A program made the position numbers and the translations under genes. Of a DNA stretch of 26,119 nucleotides, positions 1 to 10,064 are shown in pieces (the first letter of the stretch is position 1; every line of letters starts with the position of its first letter). This DNA is from Clostridium sp. 28_12 (GTDB lineage Bacteria > Bacillota > Clostridia > TANB77 > CAG-508). The notes under the pieces were generated by a model. It ran no database searches, had not been told where the DNA came from, and was given only the letters and a program-made list of their open reading frames with translations. Location: the NCBI GenBank assembly GCA_001916055.1, contig MNRR01000028.1, forward strand, positions 11,833 through 37,951. The letters are read 5' to 3'.

Positions 1-3000
1 ATTTGTATCCAAAAACTTTGTACCATATGCATCTTGCAATTGGTCTCTAAAACCATATGCTCCACCAGATTGATAAAATCCACTTTTAGCAAGTAATCTA
101 CTACAAATAGTTTGATACATAATCCAGCCATTAAGCATTATATTTAAAGATTCATATGGTGTTTTTACTTGTACTCTTCCTAATAATTCGTTCCATTTAT
201 TTTTTACTTTTACAAGTTCCATATTACAATTTTGAATTTTAGAATATTTATATGCAATATCTTTTGCTAAAACTAAATTTTCTTCTGCGCCTAAAATTAT
301 AGATATTTTTTTATCAGAAAAACTTTCTATTTCAATTTCTAATTCTATTGCTATACAAGACTTTTTACCTATTCCATTATCATTATCAAGCCTTACATTA
401 TTTATATTAAATGTTTTTTTATTTCCTGTAAATGATTTTATTTTTTCACTACTAGAAACATATATTGTATCATTAAATTCATCAACATTATAAAGATTTT
501 TAGCAATTACCATATTTGAATTTTCTTCATATTTAAGTTTTATATAACTGTCTGATTTTATTTCATCTTCTCCTATTACTGGTTTTACATAGTATAGAAT
601 TTTTATTTTTTTCTTTTTAGGAGCATTGTTTTTCAATGTTAAAATATTAATTTTACAACTTTCTTCTTGTGGTACAAATACTTCTAATTCCTGTATAATT
701 TCATCACTTGAATGAATATATTTAGCATATCCAAATCCAAATATTGCATTATAATTTTTGTCATCTGATATAGGCATTGCAGTCAGTGTCCATATACGTC
801 CATTTTCTTCATCTTTTAAATAAATTATTTCTGATGGAATATTACTACATGCACTGTTTTGCCAACTTGTAATTCTATTTAATCTGCTATTTTTATACCA
901 TGTATATCCTCCGCCACTTTCTGTTACTACACTACCGAATTTTTCGTTTGCTATTATATGGCTCCATGTTGTTGGCAATTTGTTTTCTTTATTTACTCTT
1001 ATAACATATTCTTTTCCATCTTCTGAAAAAGCTCCATATTCATTGTAATATTTAGGTTCTTTTATATTATTTAAAACATCTATATCTTTTGTATTATCTT
1101 CTTTTCCTGTTATTTTAGAAGTATTTTCAACAATTCTATATTCGTCTAATACATCTTCTTCCATATCTTTAATGATATTTTGTAGATTTCCTAAATGGCT
1201 ATCAATTACTAAACTTGATACAAATTTTATTAAATTTAAATCTTGTACATCTATCTCACTTTTAGAAAGTACAAAAATCCCACCATAGATGTTTTTCATA
1301 TATGCTAAATGGCAATTTAAAATAACTCCTTCAATTTCATCTTTTATATAGTTTTCGTAACTGTAGTTTTCTTCATCTATTATTACCAACTCAACTTGAA
1401 TATTTTTAGTTCTAAAAAATTCATATGCTTTTATAATTTGCCTAATAACATAAATATCATTTATATATTTTATTGTAACTGTAATTATAGGCAAATCTCC
1501 TGAAATACCATATTTCCATAAGTCTTTTTGCTCATAGGTTTTGTATGCCAATTTAGAATTGTTTTTCAACGGATTATCAAACAAAATGTATGATAATATC
1601 GTTTGATATACATCCATATCTTTACCTTTAATTTCAAGATATCTTGATTCTGCTTCTGTTTTAGCTTTTACAATCTCAAATTCTCTGCCCACATTTTCTA
1701 TTACTTTGTATTTTTCTATATTTTGAATTGCTAGCTGTTCTTCATATTCAACTGATAATATTAAATCAACATATACTTTTTGTTCTGGCTGAATTTTTAT
1801 TGTATTTTTTAATGCAACTATTCCTTCTGTAGTAAGTCCTATTTTTCTAGACAATGGAGTTGAATTTTGAACAGCTTTTGGTATTCCAAAATTATTTCTT
1901 CCAGTAAATTTTGCTCTATCTATTTCATATTCTGTTTCTCCTATTTTTTCACTATTTGTTTGCATTTTTGCAATTAAATATAATTCTTTTTGATTACTTT
2001 CTCTTTTCTTTCTTTTTACTGTCAAATAATCATTTTCTTCATCATATCCATATACTAAAAATAGATTATTAAATGCTTGATGTGCATAATCCTGCTCTTT
2101 TCTTGAAAGTACAGGCTCAAAATATGATGTTACTTCTAATATTTTTTCTTCTTGTGTTTTATTTTGAATTTCAAGTCTTCGTATTTCAACAGGTTCATTT
2201 GCATCAACAGTAACTTTGAATTTTGTTTTTATTTCTTCTTCTGTTTTTTCAAATTGATTTCTGTCTGGCATAAATTGAACTGTAAATTGCTCACAATTAT
2301 TATCATCTGTTGCAGACCAGATTTCATTTGTTTTTATATCTTTTATATAGAAAAATATTCCTTGGTTATAATCATCTGTTCTTTTAAACCTATTTATATA
2401 ATTTTCTTCAAATTTACTTACTCCACATCCTATCTGATTCATTGCCACAACATATTTTTCATTTCCTATTACATTTCCTCTGATTACTCTCTCATCTATT
2501 TTGTTATATTCTCTTACTGTATAATTTTCGTAATCTTGATATCTAATTTTTTCTGGTTTTTCTTTTGATTCTTTTGTTATTATAAATGTTTCTGGCATTC
2601 TTTCTTGCAATAAAATACTTACTGCTTCTATTTCTGGATTTTTCATGAATCTTTTTTGAAATATTTGATTATTAAATAAGTTGTTTATAGATAGTAGTAT
2701 CAAGGCTTGATGATGTGCCATATATGTTTTTACAGGTATTGATTTTTGACCTTTTGTAAGTCTTTCTGGTGTGTAATCTATTGATTCATAAAATCCATAT
2801 TTATCATACATTCCTTGTTTTTCTAATTCTTTTAGATTCTTTAATACTGCTGTTGGCATATCTGTTATTGCTAATACGCTTCCATAAGTTGCACTTACCA
2901 TTTCATCTGCTAATCCTCTTTTTAGCCCTAACCATGGTATTCCAAATGCTTTATATTGATAATTTGAATGTAGGTCTTTTAAATTAAATGCCGCTTCTGA

Positions 3001-6000
3001 TATTCCCCAAGGTATTCCTAGTTTTTGGCTATATTCAATTTGATTCATTATTGCAAATTTACATGATTCGTCTAATAAGCTTCCTTTATATCTTGGAATA
3101 TTGATATTTGGCATTAAATATTCAAATGCTGTTCCTGACCATGAAATGAGTCCTTTGTATTTTCGTAATACTGTTAATGTTCTACTTAAATTATTCCAAT
3201 GTTTTGATGGCACATCATTTTTAGCTATTGCCACTAAACTTGCTTGTCTTGCTTCTGATGCTAATAGGTCATAATATGAATCTGTTAATTTGTTTTCTTC
3301 TATATTAAATCCTATTGAAAATAACCTCTGCTCCTCATTATATAATACTTTAAAATCTGTATCTTCTATCATTTCTGTTAATTTATTTATCAAATCTTCT
3401 ATTGCATCTGTTTTGTCTAGCTCCTCTAAAAAAGCTCTTGTTGTGTACATATACCCAACTAAATTTCCACTATCTACTGTTGAAATATATCTTGGAATTA
3501 ATGGTTTTTTGGTTTTTATATTATACCAATTATATAAGTGTCCATTCCATTTTGGAAGTTCATATACAACATTTATTAGCTTTTTTAGTCTATCTATACT
3601 TGATTCTAATCCCTCAAATCCTAGGTCATAACTTGATATTATTGCTAACATTGAAAGTCCTATATTTGTAGATGATGTTCTTGGAACTACTACTTGCTTT
3701 CTGTCTTCTTGATAATTATCTGGAATCATATAATTGTTTTCTGCTGTTAAATAGTCTTTAAAAAATTGCCAAGTTCTTTGTGCAATTTCTTTTAGATATA
3801 TTTCATCTTCTTTCGCTATTTTTTTCTTGTTATTTTCAGGTACTTTGCTTATTTTATACATGATATAAGGAGTAGTTATCCACAAAATTCCAATAATTGT
3901 TAATAACCATCTATCAAAACCCAGTAAAATTGCTAATATTCCGAATATTACATTTATAGCCATCATTTTATAATAATTTTCAAATGTAGTTTTAGATTGT
4001 TTTTCTGCATCTTCTGAAGTCATCCATTCTAACAAATGTTTATGAGAAATATTTACTCTATATATTGTTTTACAAATCGCTTTTAATTCTACGTATGCCT
4101 TATATGGCACACAACCTACTGTTAAAATTGCCCTATATATTGCACCTTTTACACCTGCAATATGTGGTGTAAATGTTCTTTGTTTTTTCTCTCCTTCTTT
4201 TCTTGAAAATGCCAATGTTAAAATTTCTAATACAAATGGATATATAACAACTCCAAGTGATATTAATACTAGCCATTGACTTTTTGTACATATTCCCCAT
4301 GCTAGCAAAACTATTGTTGCTATTTCAAATAAACTTCTTCTTAAATTATCAAATATTTTGAATTTTGAAAGTGCATTTAATTTGCTTTTTAGCCATCTTG
4401 TAATTTGCCAATCTCCTCTTGTCCATCTTGATAACCTATTCATAAAACTCGCATATTTAGTAGGATATCCATCCATTAACATTATATCTGACGCTAATCC
4501 ACATCTTAAATAACTTCCCTCTAATAAATCGTGACTAAGTACTGTATTTTCTGGAATTTCTTGTTTTAATACTTTTGAAAATATTTCAACATCATATATT
4601 CCCTTTCCTGTAAAAATTCCTTCTTGAAAATTATCTTGATATATATCAGATATTGCATTTGTATAATTATCTATTCCACCAGCTCCTGCAAAGATTTTTG
4701 TGAATAAATTTGTATGACTAACATTTAAATTTATCCCTACTCGTGGTTGCATTAATGCATGACCATTTGTTACTATTCCATTTTGTATTTCTGGTTTGTT
4801 TAATATGTGTGACATAGCTCCAACTAGTTCAAATGCAGTATTTAAAACCAAGTCTGTATCTGCATCTAATGTTATTACATATTTTATTTTTGGTAATTCT
4901 TGTTGATTTATTGTGTTTATTTTGAATTTATTTTTTTCATTTTTTAAGATATATTCATTAAATTGTGTAAGTAATCCTCTTTTTCTTTCCCATCCTAGAT
5001 ATTTATCTTCTTTTTTATTGTATTGCCTTTCTCTATAAATAAAGTGAAATATCGGAAATCCATTTTGTGAATATTTTTCGTTTAAAAGAACTACTTGTTT
5101 TAGCCCTTCTTCTATTACTTCTTTATCAAATTTTTCATCTTTTGTAGTACTTTCAGAACAGTCTCCTAATAATGCAAAATATAAATTTTGGCTTTTATTA
5201 GCTAAATAAAATACTTCCATTTTACCAAATAGTTCTTGCACTTTTCCTTTTGTTTTTATAATTGTTGGTATTACTACAAATGTTGCATTTTCTTTTGTTA
5301 TTCCATTTGCTAATTCCATCTTTGGTATTATTTTTGGTTTTATTATTTTACCTAATATATATTGAATTGTTTGAGTTACAAATTCTGATATTGGTATAAT
5401 TAAAAATATTGTTGTTAATATAAATTTAGTTAGACTTTTTTCGTTTACTCCTGCTAATATAATTGATAATCCTAATGTTAGTATAAAAAATGTTATGATA
5501 TAAATTTTTGATTTTGTTTGTGGTTTTAATATTTTTTCTTTATATTGTAATTTATTATATAATTCGCTTCTTCCATCATCTATTAAATAATATCCTATAT
5601 GGCTCTGTTTGCTTCCACTTTCAGCATTATTACACAATTCTATTGTTTTTCTTGCTATATATATTTCAGACATTTTCGTTTTTTGTGCAATTTCTTTTAT
5701 TGTATTTCTATAATATTCTTTTGTTTTATATTCCATTTTGTCATATACTCCTGCTGGATCATTACTTAAAATTCCTTCTACTCCATTAATTTTTTCAAAT
5801 ATATCTAAAAAATTTATTCTTTGAATAGTTTTTATACTTGTTATGCAATTTCTCATTGTTATTTTTCTTATAGCTGTTGCAAAATGCTCTTTTTGTATTG
5901 CGTCTGATACTGTTATTCCTAGTTTTTCTACTTCTTCTTCTAAAATATTTAGATATCCATATGCTTTTTTTCCATATTTCTTTAGTGAATATGACATGTA

Positions 6001-6681
6001 TTCTATAAATGGATATTTCATATTTTTTACTTCATTACCTTTTAGCCTCATTCCAGAAAATTGATTATATTTTAATTCGCTTTTTTCTTTCTTTTCTACT
6101 AGTCTTTCTATTATACTTTTTACTTTATATTTTTGGATTTGACTACTATATATTTTTTCGCATATATCTGCAATGTTTTGTATTATTGCTATTTGTAAAA
6201 ACACTCCTATATTCCATATTTCTTCCATATTTAATGTTTTTTTGGTTTGATATGCTTGCAAATATTTTTCTAAGTTCTCTCCTGTTATTCTGTTATCTGT
6301 ATATGCTACTATTTCGTTTGCTAATACGTATATTCGTGCAAATCCTGTATATTTACCATTTTGAATTCCTACAAAATTTGTGTATTTTTTTAATGTTATC
6401 TCTTTTTCTATTTGTCTTACAGATTCTTCTACTATATAAAAGTTGTCTAATATCCATTCTCCAGCTGGATGTATGTTTATTCCTAATTTTATATGTTCAT
6501 TTAATAGATTATACGTACTTTTTATTAACCCATAGTTTGTTAACATTTGTGGTATTGGATATGTGTTTTTATCTGATTTTGATTTTAATGTATGTTGTAT
6601 TGCTATTTTTTCCATATGCTTTTTTAGTTGCTCTTCATCTAGTATTGCTCCTTCTATGTCTAATTTTTGATATTTTCTCAA
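1..6681 (-). CDS. Cyclic beta-1,2-glucan synthase-like GT84/GH94 protein, C-terminus beyond window
   Basis: An open frame of 2227 codons runs without a stop to the left edge, so the end of the protein is missing. I chose a TTG start because an AAGGAG site (6691-6696) lies 9 nt upstream; the first in-frame ATG is about 27 codons further in. Visible order: a soluble N-terminal part; membrane segments near residues 397-430; a glycosyltransferase module with DADTDL near 605 and SRWTRGDWQ near 754; more membrane segments near 780-825 and 905-943; a glucoamylase-like module with SLLDES near 1204, PWGISEAAF near 1224 and YMAHHQ near 1320; then a GH94-type module with GGGYTWYKNSRLN near 1927 and SGFYQSGGAYGFRDQLQDA near 2207. 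This is the layout of NdvB/ChvB enzymes (about 2800 residues), which polymerise UDP-glucose at the membrane and cyclise the glucan. About 500-600 residues, including most GH94 catalytic residues, are not visible. Product chemistry in a Gram-positive host is inferred. Confidence 0.9.
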   Translation of the reverse strand, partial: MRKYQKLDIEGAILDEEQLKKHMEKIAIQHTLKSKSDKNTYPIPQMLTNYGLIKSTYNLLNEHIKLGINIHPAGEWILDNFYIVEESVRQIEKEITLKKYTNFVGIQNGKYTGFARIYVLANEIVAYTDNRITGENLEKYLQAYQTKKTLNMEEIWNIGVFLQIAIIQNIADICEKIYSSQIQKYKVKSIIERLVEKKEKSELKYNQFSGMRLKGNEVKNMKYPFIEYMSYSLKKYGKKAYGYLNILEEEVEKLGITVSDAIQKEHFATAIRKITMRNCITSIKTIQRINFLDIFEKINGVEGILSNDPAGVYDKMEYKTKEYYRNTIKEIAQKTKMSEIYIARKTIELCNNAESGSKQSHIGYYLIDDGRSELYNKLQYKEKILKPQTKSKIYIITFFILTLGLSIILAGVNEKSLTKFILTTIFLIIPISEFVTQTIQYILGKIIKPKIIPKMELANGITKENATFVVIPTIIKTKGKVQELFGKMEVFYLANKSQNLYFALLGDCSESTTKDEKFDKEVIEEGLKQVVLLNEKYSQNGFPIFHFIYRERQYNKKEDKYLGWERKRGLLTQFNEYILKNEKNKFKINTINQQELPKIKYVITLDADTDLVLNTAFELVGAMSHILNKPEIQNGIVTNGHALMQPRVGINLNVSHTNLFTKIFAGAGGIDNYTNAISDIYQDNFQEGIFTGKGIYDVEIFSKVLKQEIPENTVLSHDLLEGSYLRCGLASDIMLMDGYPTKYASFMNRLSRWTRGDWQITRWLKSKLNALSKFKIFDNLRRSLFEIATIVLLAWGICTKSQWLVLISLGVVIYPFVLEILTLAFSRKEGEKKQRTFTPHIAGVKGAIYRAILTVGCVPYKAYVELKAICKTIYRVNISHKHLLEWMTSEDAEKQSKTTFENYYKMMAINVIFGILAILLGFDRWLLTIIGILWITTPYIMYKISKVPENNKKKIAKEDEIYLKEIAQRTWQFFKDYLTAENNYMIPDNYQEDRKQVVVPRTSSTNIGLSMLAIISSYDLGFEGLESSIDRLKKLINVVYELPKWNGHLYNWYNIKTKKPLIPRYISTVDSGNLVGYMYTTRAFLEELDKTDAIEDLINKLTEMIEDTDFKVLYNEEQRLFSIGFNIEENKLTDSYYDLLASEARQASLVAIAKNDVPSKHWNNLSRTLTVLRKYKGLISWSGTAFEYLMPNINIPRYKGSLLDESCKFAIMNQIEYSQKLGIPWGISEAAFNLKDLHSNYQYKAFGIPWLGLKRGLADEMVSATYGSVLAITDMPTAVLKNLKELEKQGMYDKYGFYESIDYTPERLTKGQKSIPVKTYMAHHQALILLSINNLFNNQIFQKRFMKNPEIEAVSILLQERMPETFIITKESKEKPEKIRYQDYENYTVREYNKIDERVIRGNVIGNEKYVVAMNQIGCGVSKFEENYINRFKRTDDYNQGIFFYIKDIKTNEIWSATDDNNCEQFTVQFMPDRNQFEKTEEEIKTKFKVTVDANEPVEIRRLEIQNKTQEEKILEVTSYFEPVLSRKEQDYAHQAFNNLFLVYGYDEENDYLTVKRKKRESNQKELYLIAKMQTNSEKIGETEYEIDRAKFTGRNNFGIPKAVQNSTPLSRKIGLTTEGIVALKNTIKIQPEQKVYVDLILSVEYEEQLAIQNIEKYKVIENVGREFEIVKAKTEAESRYLEIKGKDMDVYQTILSYILFDNPLKNNSKLAYKTYEQKDLWKYGISGDLPIITVTIKYINDIYVIRQIIKAYEFFRTKNIQVELVIIDEENYSYENYIKDEIEGVILNCHLAYMKNIYGGIFVLSKSEIDVQDLNLIKFVSSLVIDSHLGNLQNIIKDMEEDVLDEYRIVENTSKITGKEDNTKDIDVLNNIKEPKYYNEYGAFSEDGKEYVIRVNKENKLPTTWSHIIANEKFGSVVTESGGGYTWYKNSRLNRITSWQNSACSNIPSEIIYLKDEENGRIWTLTAMPISDDKNYNAIFGFGYAKYIHSSDEIIQELEVFVPQEESCKINILTLKNNAPKKKKIKILYYVKPVIGEDEIKSDSYIKLKYEENSNMVIAKNLYNVDEFNDTIYVSSSEKIKSFTGNKKTFNINNVRLDNDNGIGKKSCIAIELEIEIESFSDKKISIILGAEENLVLAKDIAYKYSKIQNCNMELVKVKNKWNELLGRVQVKTPYESLNIMLNGWIMYQTICSRLLAKSGFYQSGGAYGFRDQLQDAYGTKFLDTN

Positions 6682-6693
6682 AAAAATCCACTC

Positions 6694-6727
6694 CTTGCAA
6701 ATTATGTTTTAAACATATTGTTTGCAA
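6694..6727 (-). promoter_or_regulatory. Inverted repeat overlapping the glucan synthase ribosome binding site
   Basis: TTGCAAA (6695-6701) and TTTGCAA (6721-6727) are inverted, and an inner ATGTTT/AAACAT pair lies between them. On the transcript the 3' arm runs into the AAGGAG site of the giant glucan synthase gene, so folding could partly hide the ribosome binding site. It lies in the 64-nt gap after the upstream gene. It has no U-tract, so it is not a good terminator. Role is inferred. Confidence 0.4.
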
Positions 6728-6745
6728 AAAGTGGTGTTTTATACA

Positions 6746-7669
6746 TTAATCATCTATTTCCATTCCGTCATCCTTTTGAACATCTTGTTGTGTTGTATCT
6801 TGTGTTTGCCCTATATTATCAATTTGATATTTCTTTACCGCTTTCAATAATTCTTTTTTATAATTATCTACTGTTGCTTGTGATATATTTTCAGCTCCTA
6901 CTACATTCATTAAGCTATAAGACTTACTTACTACGTTTCCCATTTTTTCAAGTATAGAATTATAGTCTTTCATTTCTAAATAATTATCACCTGGAATTGT
7001 TCTTTTTAAATCCTTTTCTGTTATCATATCAAGTATTTTATCATTTTCGTTTAATCGAACTGAATATACATTTGACTCAATCGCAGTTCCTTTTTCATTA
7101 GTATATGTAGAATACTCTTCTCCATTTTCTTTCATATTCATTTCTGTTGTTTCTGGATTTTGTCCATGTGTAACAAATGTTCCATCTTCTAGTTGATATA
7201 TATAGTCTTGTGAAGATTCCATAATTTTTATATCTGCTGTTGTTAATGTTGTATCTCCTGTTTCTTTCTCATATTCTTCTATATACATATTTTTTAAGTA
7301 TGCTACAATCGCTTCTTTAGTATTTAAAGCATTGATTTCTTTTTCATCTTTATCTTCAACTAATATGCCCTCCTTAAAAGATTTTCCTTTTTCTGTTTCA
7401 TTTGTATTGCTTTGGGTTTCTGTTCTTACTTCTGTTCCTGGATTTAATGCTCTTACTGCTGTTACTCCTGCTGCAATTGTTCCAATTCCTAAAAATGCAG
7501 CTAAAGATGCTCTTATAGCTTTTTCCCTCGCATTATGTGCTACTCCTTTTATTATTTTGTGTTTCTCCTCAGGTGTTAATTTTCTATTTAATTTTTTCTC
7601 TTTAATTTCTATTTGTTTTTTTGCATCTTCTCTTGTAAATTTCATAAAAAAACTTCTTCTGTTACTCAT
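6746..7669 (-). CDS. Single-pass membrane protein of unknown function
   Basis: 307 residues from an ATG preceded by GGGAGG with about 8 nt spacing. An in-frame ATG 16 codons upstream exists but has no comparable site. The first ~40 residues are very rich in Lys, Arg and Glu (cytoplasmic). A hydrophobic stretch, ASLAAFLGIGTIAAGVTAV, spans about residues 45-65. The rest is an acidic, polar, probably extracytoplasmic domain with no motif I recognise; the C-terminus is Gln/Asp-rich. No Cys pairs or catalytic signature are visible. It lies 44 nt after recD2 and 64 nt before the glucan synthase gene on the same strand, so it is probably co-transcribed with one or both. Function unknown. Confidence 0.75.
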   Translation of the reverse strand: MSNRRSFFMKFTREDAKKQIEIKEKKLNRKLTPEEKHKIIKGVAHNAREKAIRASLAAFLGIGTIAAGVTAVRALNPGTEVRTETQSNTNETEKGKSFKEGILVEDKDEKEINALNTKEAIVAYLKNMYIEEYEKETGDTTLTTADIKIMESSQDYIYQLEDGTFVTHGQNPETTEMNMKENGEEYSTYTNEKGTAIESNVYSVRLNENDKILDMITEKDLKRTIPGDNYLEMKDYNSILEKMGNVVSKSYSLMNVVGAENISQATVDNYKKELLKAVKKYQIDNIGQTQDTTQQDVQKDDGMEIDD

Positions 7670-7713
7670 ATTTTTTTCCTCCCACTTAATATTACAATAA
7701 TGTCTAAAAATTG

Positions 7714-9984
7714 TCAAGTATTCATGTTCTTCATTTTAAATTCTAATCCAGTATTTCTTTTTTTACTGTCCACATTATTAATCATATAATCTATAACTCT
7801 CTCGTTTCCAATAATAATCAATAATTTTTTTGCTCTAGTCAATCCTGTATATAATAAATTTCTTGTAAGAAGCATTGGTGCAGCTTGTGGTACAATCATA
7901 ATTACAACATCAAATTCACTTCCTTGTGCTTTATGAATTGTAATACAATAACTGTGTTCTATTTGTTCCAAATCATTAAATTCATACCAAACATATTTAT
8001 CATCATCAAATTTAACACATATATTTTTTTCTTTCTCATTTATATTTAATATTGTTCCTGTTTCTCCATTAAATACACCGTTTCCTACTTCAACTTCGCC
8101 CTCATTTTTCTTTTCCCAATACATATCATAATTATTCTTTATTTGCATTATTCTATCGCCAATTCTGAATATTGCTCCCATACTGTTTTTTTCCGCTTCT
8201 CCTTCTCTATGTGGATTTAATTCTTCTTGTAATGCTTTATTCATTTCTTTTGTTCCAAGCAATCCTTTTTTAGTAGGACTTAAAACTTGTATACTCTCAA
8301 AGAAATCATAATCTCCAAATTTTTTAAGTCTTCCATTACATAATGACAATACTTGTTCTAAAACCTTTTCTTGATTATTTTCTTTTATAAAGAAAAAATC
8401 TTGTTTAGAATCTTCTTCCATTTCTGGGTCTTCTTTACTAATAAATTTCTTTCCATTATTAACTCTATGTGCATTGACTATAATTTTACTTTTAGCTGCT
8501 TGTCTAAATATTTTGTCAAGGTGTACTGTTACAATTCTTTCTGATGCAATCAAATCTTTTAATACACTTCCAGGTCCAACTGATGGCAATTGGTCACAGT
8601 CTCCTACCAAAATCAATTTAGTTCCTTTATATATGCAATCTAACAAATAGCTCATTATAAACATATCAACCATAGAAACTTCATCTACTATTATTATGTC
8701 TCCATCTATTGGTGCACCTTGATATTCATTGTCTTTCTTAAATAGTGATTCTTCATCTACTTTTCCTATTTCTAGCAATCTATGTAGTGTACTTGCTTCT
8801 TCTCCTGTAGTTTCTGTCATTCTTTTTGCAGCTCTTCCAGTTGGTGCACACAATACAATTTTGTATTTCTTCTGTTTGTAAATTTCAATTATGCTTTTTA
8901 TTATTGTTGTTTTTCCGGTTCCAGGTCCTCCTGTTATTATTGTTACATTGTTATCATTTATTGCTCTTATTGCTTCTTTTTGCTTTTCTGATAGTATTAT
9001 ATCAGTTCTTTTTTCTACTAAATTTAGTTCTTTTTCAATATTAGATACTTTTTTTACATTTCTATATTTATCTAATTCTAAAATGTTTCTAGCAATTTGA
9101 TTTTCCGCATTGTAAAATGAATATAAATATATCCATTCTTCACCATCTCTATTTTCTACAACAATTTCATCATTTACTTTAAGATTGATTATTCCATTTT
9201 CTATTGTTGCTTCATTTACATTTAATAAAGTTTTTACATATTCTATTAAATTTTCTTTTAGTGTACAACAATGACCATTGTATGTAATTTTTATAAGTGC
9301 ATATTTTATTCCACTTTTTACTCTCTTTTGATTCTCTTTTTCTATTCCTAGTTCAATTGCCATTTGGTCAATTTGCTTAAAATCTACCCCTCTTGATATA
9401 TCTATAAGCATATATGGATCTGCCTCTATTTCCGCAATTGCGTTTATTCCTAATAAATCATATACTTTTTTTGCACTTTCAGCTCCAATTCCAAATCTTT
9501 CAAGAAATCCAACAATCTGCCACACTTCCCAATTTTCTATAAAACTTTCTGATATTTCTATTGCCTTGTCTTTGGTAATTCCTCTTATTTGAGCTAATTT
9601 TTGTGGTTCAAATTTTAGTACATGTATTGTGTCTTCTCCAAATTTATTAACTATTTTGGAAGCAGTTGCTGGGCCTACTCCTTTTATATTTCCATTTGCT
9701 AAATAGGCTTCTAGTGCTCCTAAAGTTTGTGGCATTAATTTTTCAAATGTTTCTATTTTAAATTGTTCCCCATAATCTTTATGTTCTACAAATTTTCCTA
9801 TTATTTTTAAAGTATCTCCCTTTTTTATAAATGGTAGATATCCAACAACTGTTATTTGTTCTTCTTCTGTTTCAAATATTCCTACTACATAACTATTAAC
9901 TTCATTTTGATATATTATTTCTGTTAATACTCCTTCAATTTCTTCCACTCGTTCTATCTTCCTCTCTAATCCTAATAATATCAC
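7714..9984 (-). CDS. recD2: RecD2-type SF1 DNA helicase
   Basis: 756 residues; an ATP-driven 5'-3' DNA helicase of the RecD2/YrrC family, which acts without RecBC in DNA repair and replication-fork maintenance. Visible parts: an N-terminal OB-like segment, a helix-hairpin-helix GVGPATASKIVNKFG near residue 100, Walker A GGPGTGKTT near 352, Walker B IIVDEVSMVD near 435, motif III LVGDCDQLPSVGPGS near 465, the C-terminal UvrD-like TIHKAQGSEFD near 688, and motif VI YTGLTRAKK near 716. All core helicase motifs are intact. The start is uncertain: GTG at 9984 has no clear ribosome site, while GTG at 9948 (giving VEEIEGV...) begins where family members usually begin and has AGAGGAAG upstream. A strong terminator separates it from the upstream 159-aa gene. 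Confidence 0.95.
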   Translation of the reverse strand: MILLGLERKIERVEEIEGVLTEIIYQNEVNSYVVGIFETEEEQITVVGYLPFIKKGDTLKIIGKFVEHKDYGEQFKIETFEKLMPQTLGALEAYLANGNIKGVGPATASKIVNKFGEDTIHVLKFEPQKLAQIRGITKDKAIEISESFIENWEVWQIVGFLERFGIGAESAKKVYDLLGINAIAEIEADPYMLIDISRGVDFKQIDQMAIELGIEKENQKRVKSGIKYALIKITYNGHCCTLKENLIEYVKTLLNVNEATIENGIINLKVNDEIVVENRDGEEWIYLYSFYNAENQIARNILELDKYRNVKKVSNIEKELNLVEKRTDIILSEKQKEAIRAINDNNVTIITGGPGTGKTTIIKSIIEIYKQKKYKIVLCAPTGRAAKRMTETTGEEASTLHRLLEIGKVDEESLFKKDNEYQGAPIDGDIIIVDEVSMVDMFIMSYLLDCIYKGTKLILVGDCDQLPSVGPGSVLKDLIASERIVTVHLDKIFRQAAKSKIIVNAHRVNNGKKFISKEDPEMEEDSKQDFFFIKENNQEKVLEQVLSLCNGRLKKFGDYDFFESIQVLSPTKKGLLGTKEMNKALQEELNPHREGEAEKNSMGAIFRIGDRIMQIKNNYDMYWEKKNEGEVEVGNGVFNGETGTILNINEKEKNICVKFDDDKYVWYEFNDLEQIEHSYCITIHKAQGSEFDVVIMIVPQAAPMLLTRNLLYTGLTRAKKLLIIIGNERVIDYMINNVDSKKRNTGLEFKMKNMNT

Positions 9985-10009
9985 GTTTTGCTATTTTCTT
10001 CAAGGAATT

Positions 10010-10038
10010 TTTATAAAGAAACAGACTCCCTTTTACAA
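10010..10038 (-). promoter_or_regulatory. Possible recD2 promoter
   Basis: On the minus strand TTGTAA (10033-10038) and TATAAA (10010-10015) are separated by 17 nt. It overlaps the terminator hairpin of the upstream gene and lies just before recD2, which otherwise has no visible promoter. The -35 box is weak, so this is a suggestion only. Confidence 0.3.
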
Positions 10039-10054
10039 GAGAGTCCGTTTCTTT
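10015..10054 (-). terminator. Terminator hairpin after the 159-aa gene
   Basis: An imperfect inverted repeat: AAAGAAAC and GACTC on one side pair with GAGTC and GTTTCTTT on the other, with a loop of about 8 nt. It starts about 10 nt after the stop of the 159-aa gene. The stem has A-rich and T-rich flanks, so it could act in both directions. It isolates the GC-richer gene from recD2. Confidence 0.8.
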
Positions 10055-10064
10055 TACGGTTCCT

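Noticed and set aside
2152..6957. Several plus-strand open frames of 70-250 codons rich in Leu, Phe, Tyr and Ile
   Set aside because: They lie antisense to the continuous glucan synthase frame, have no ribosome sites, and their composition is what antisense of an AT-rich gene gives.
9985..10010. A degenerate element copy at the far end of the 159-aa unit
   Set aside because: Only a loose resemblance (GAAGAAAATAGC against GGAAAAAAAGC) that AT-rich sequence gives by chance.
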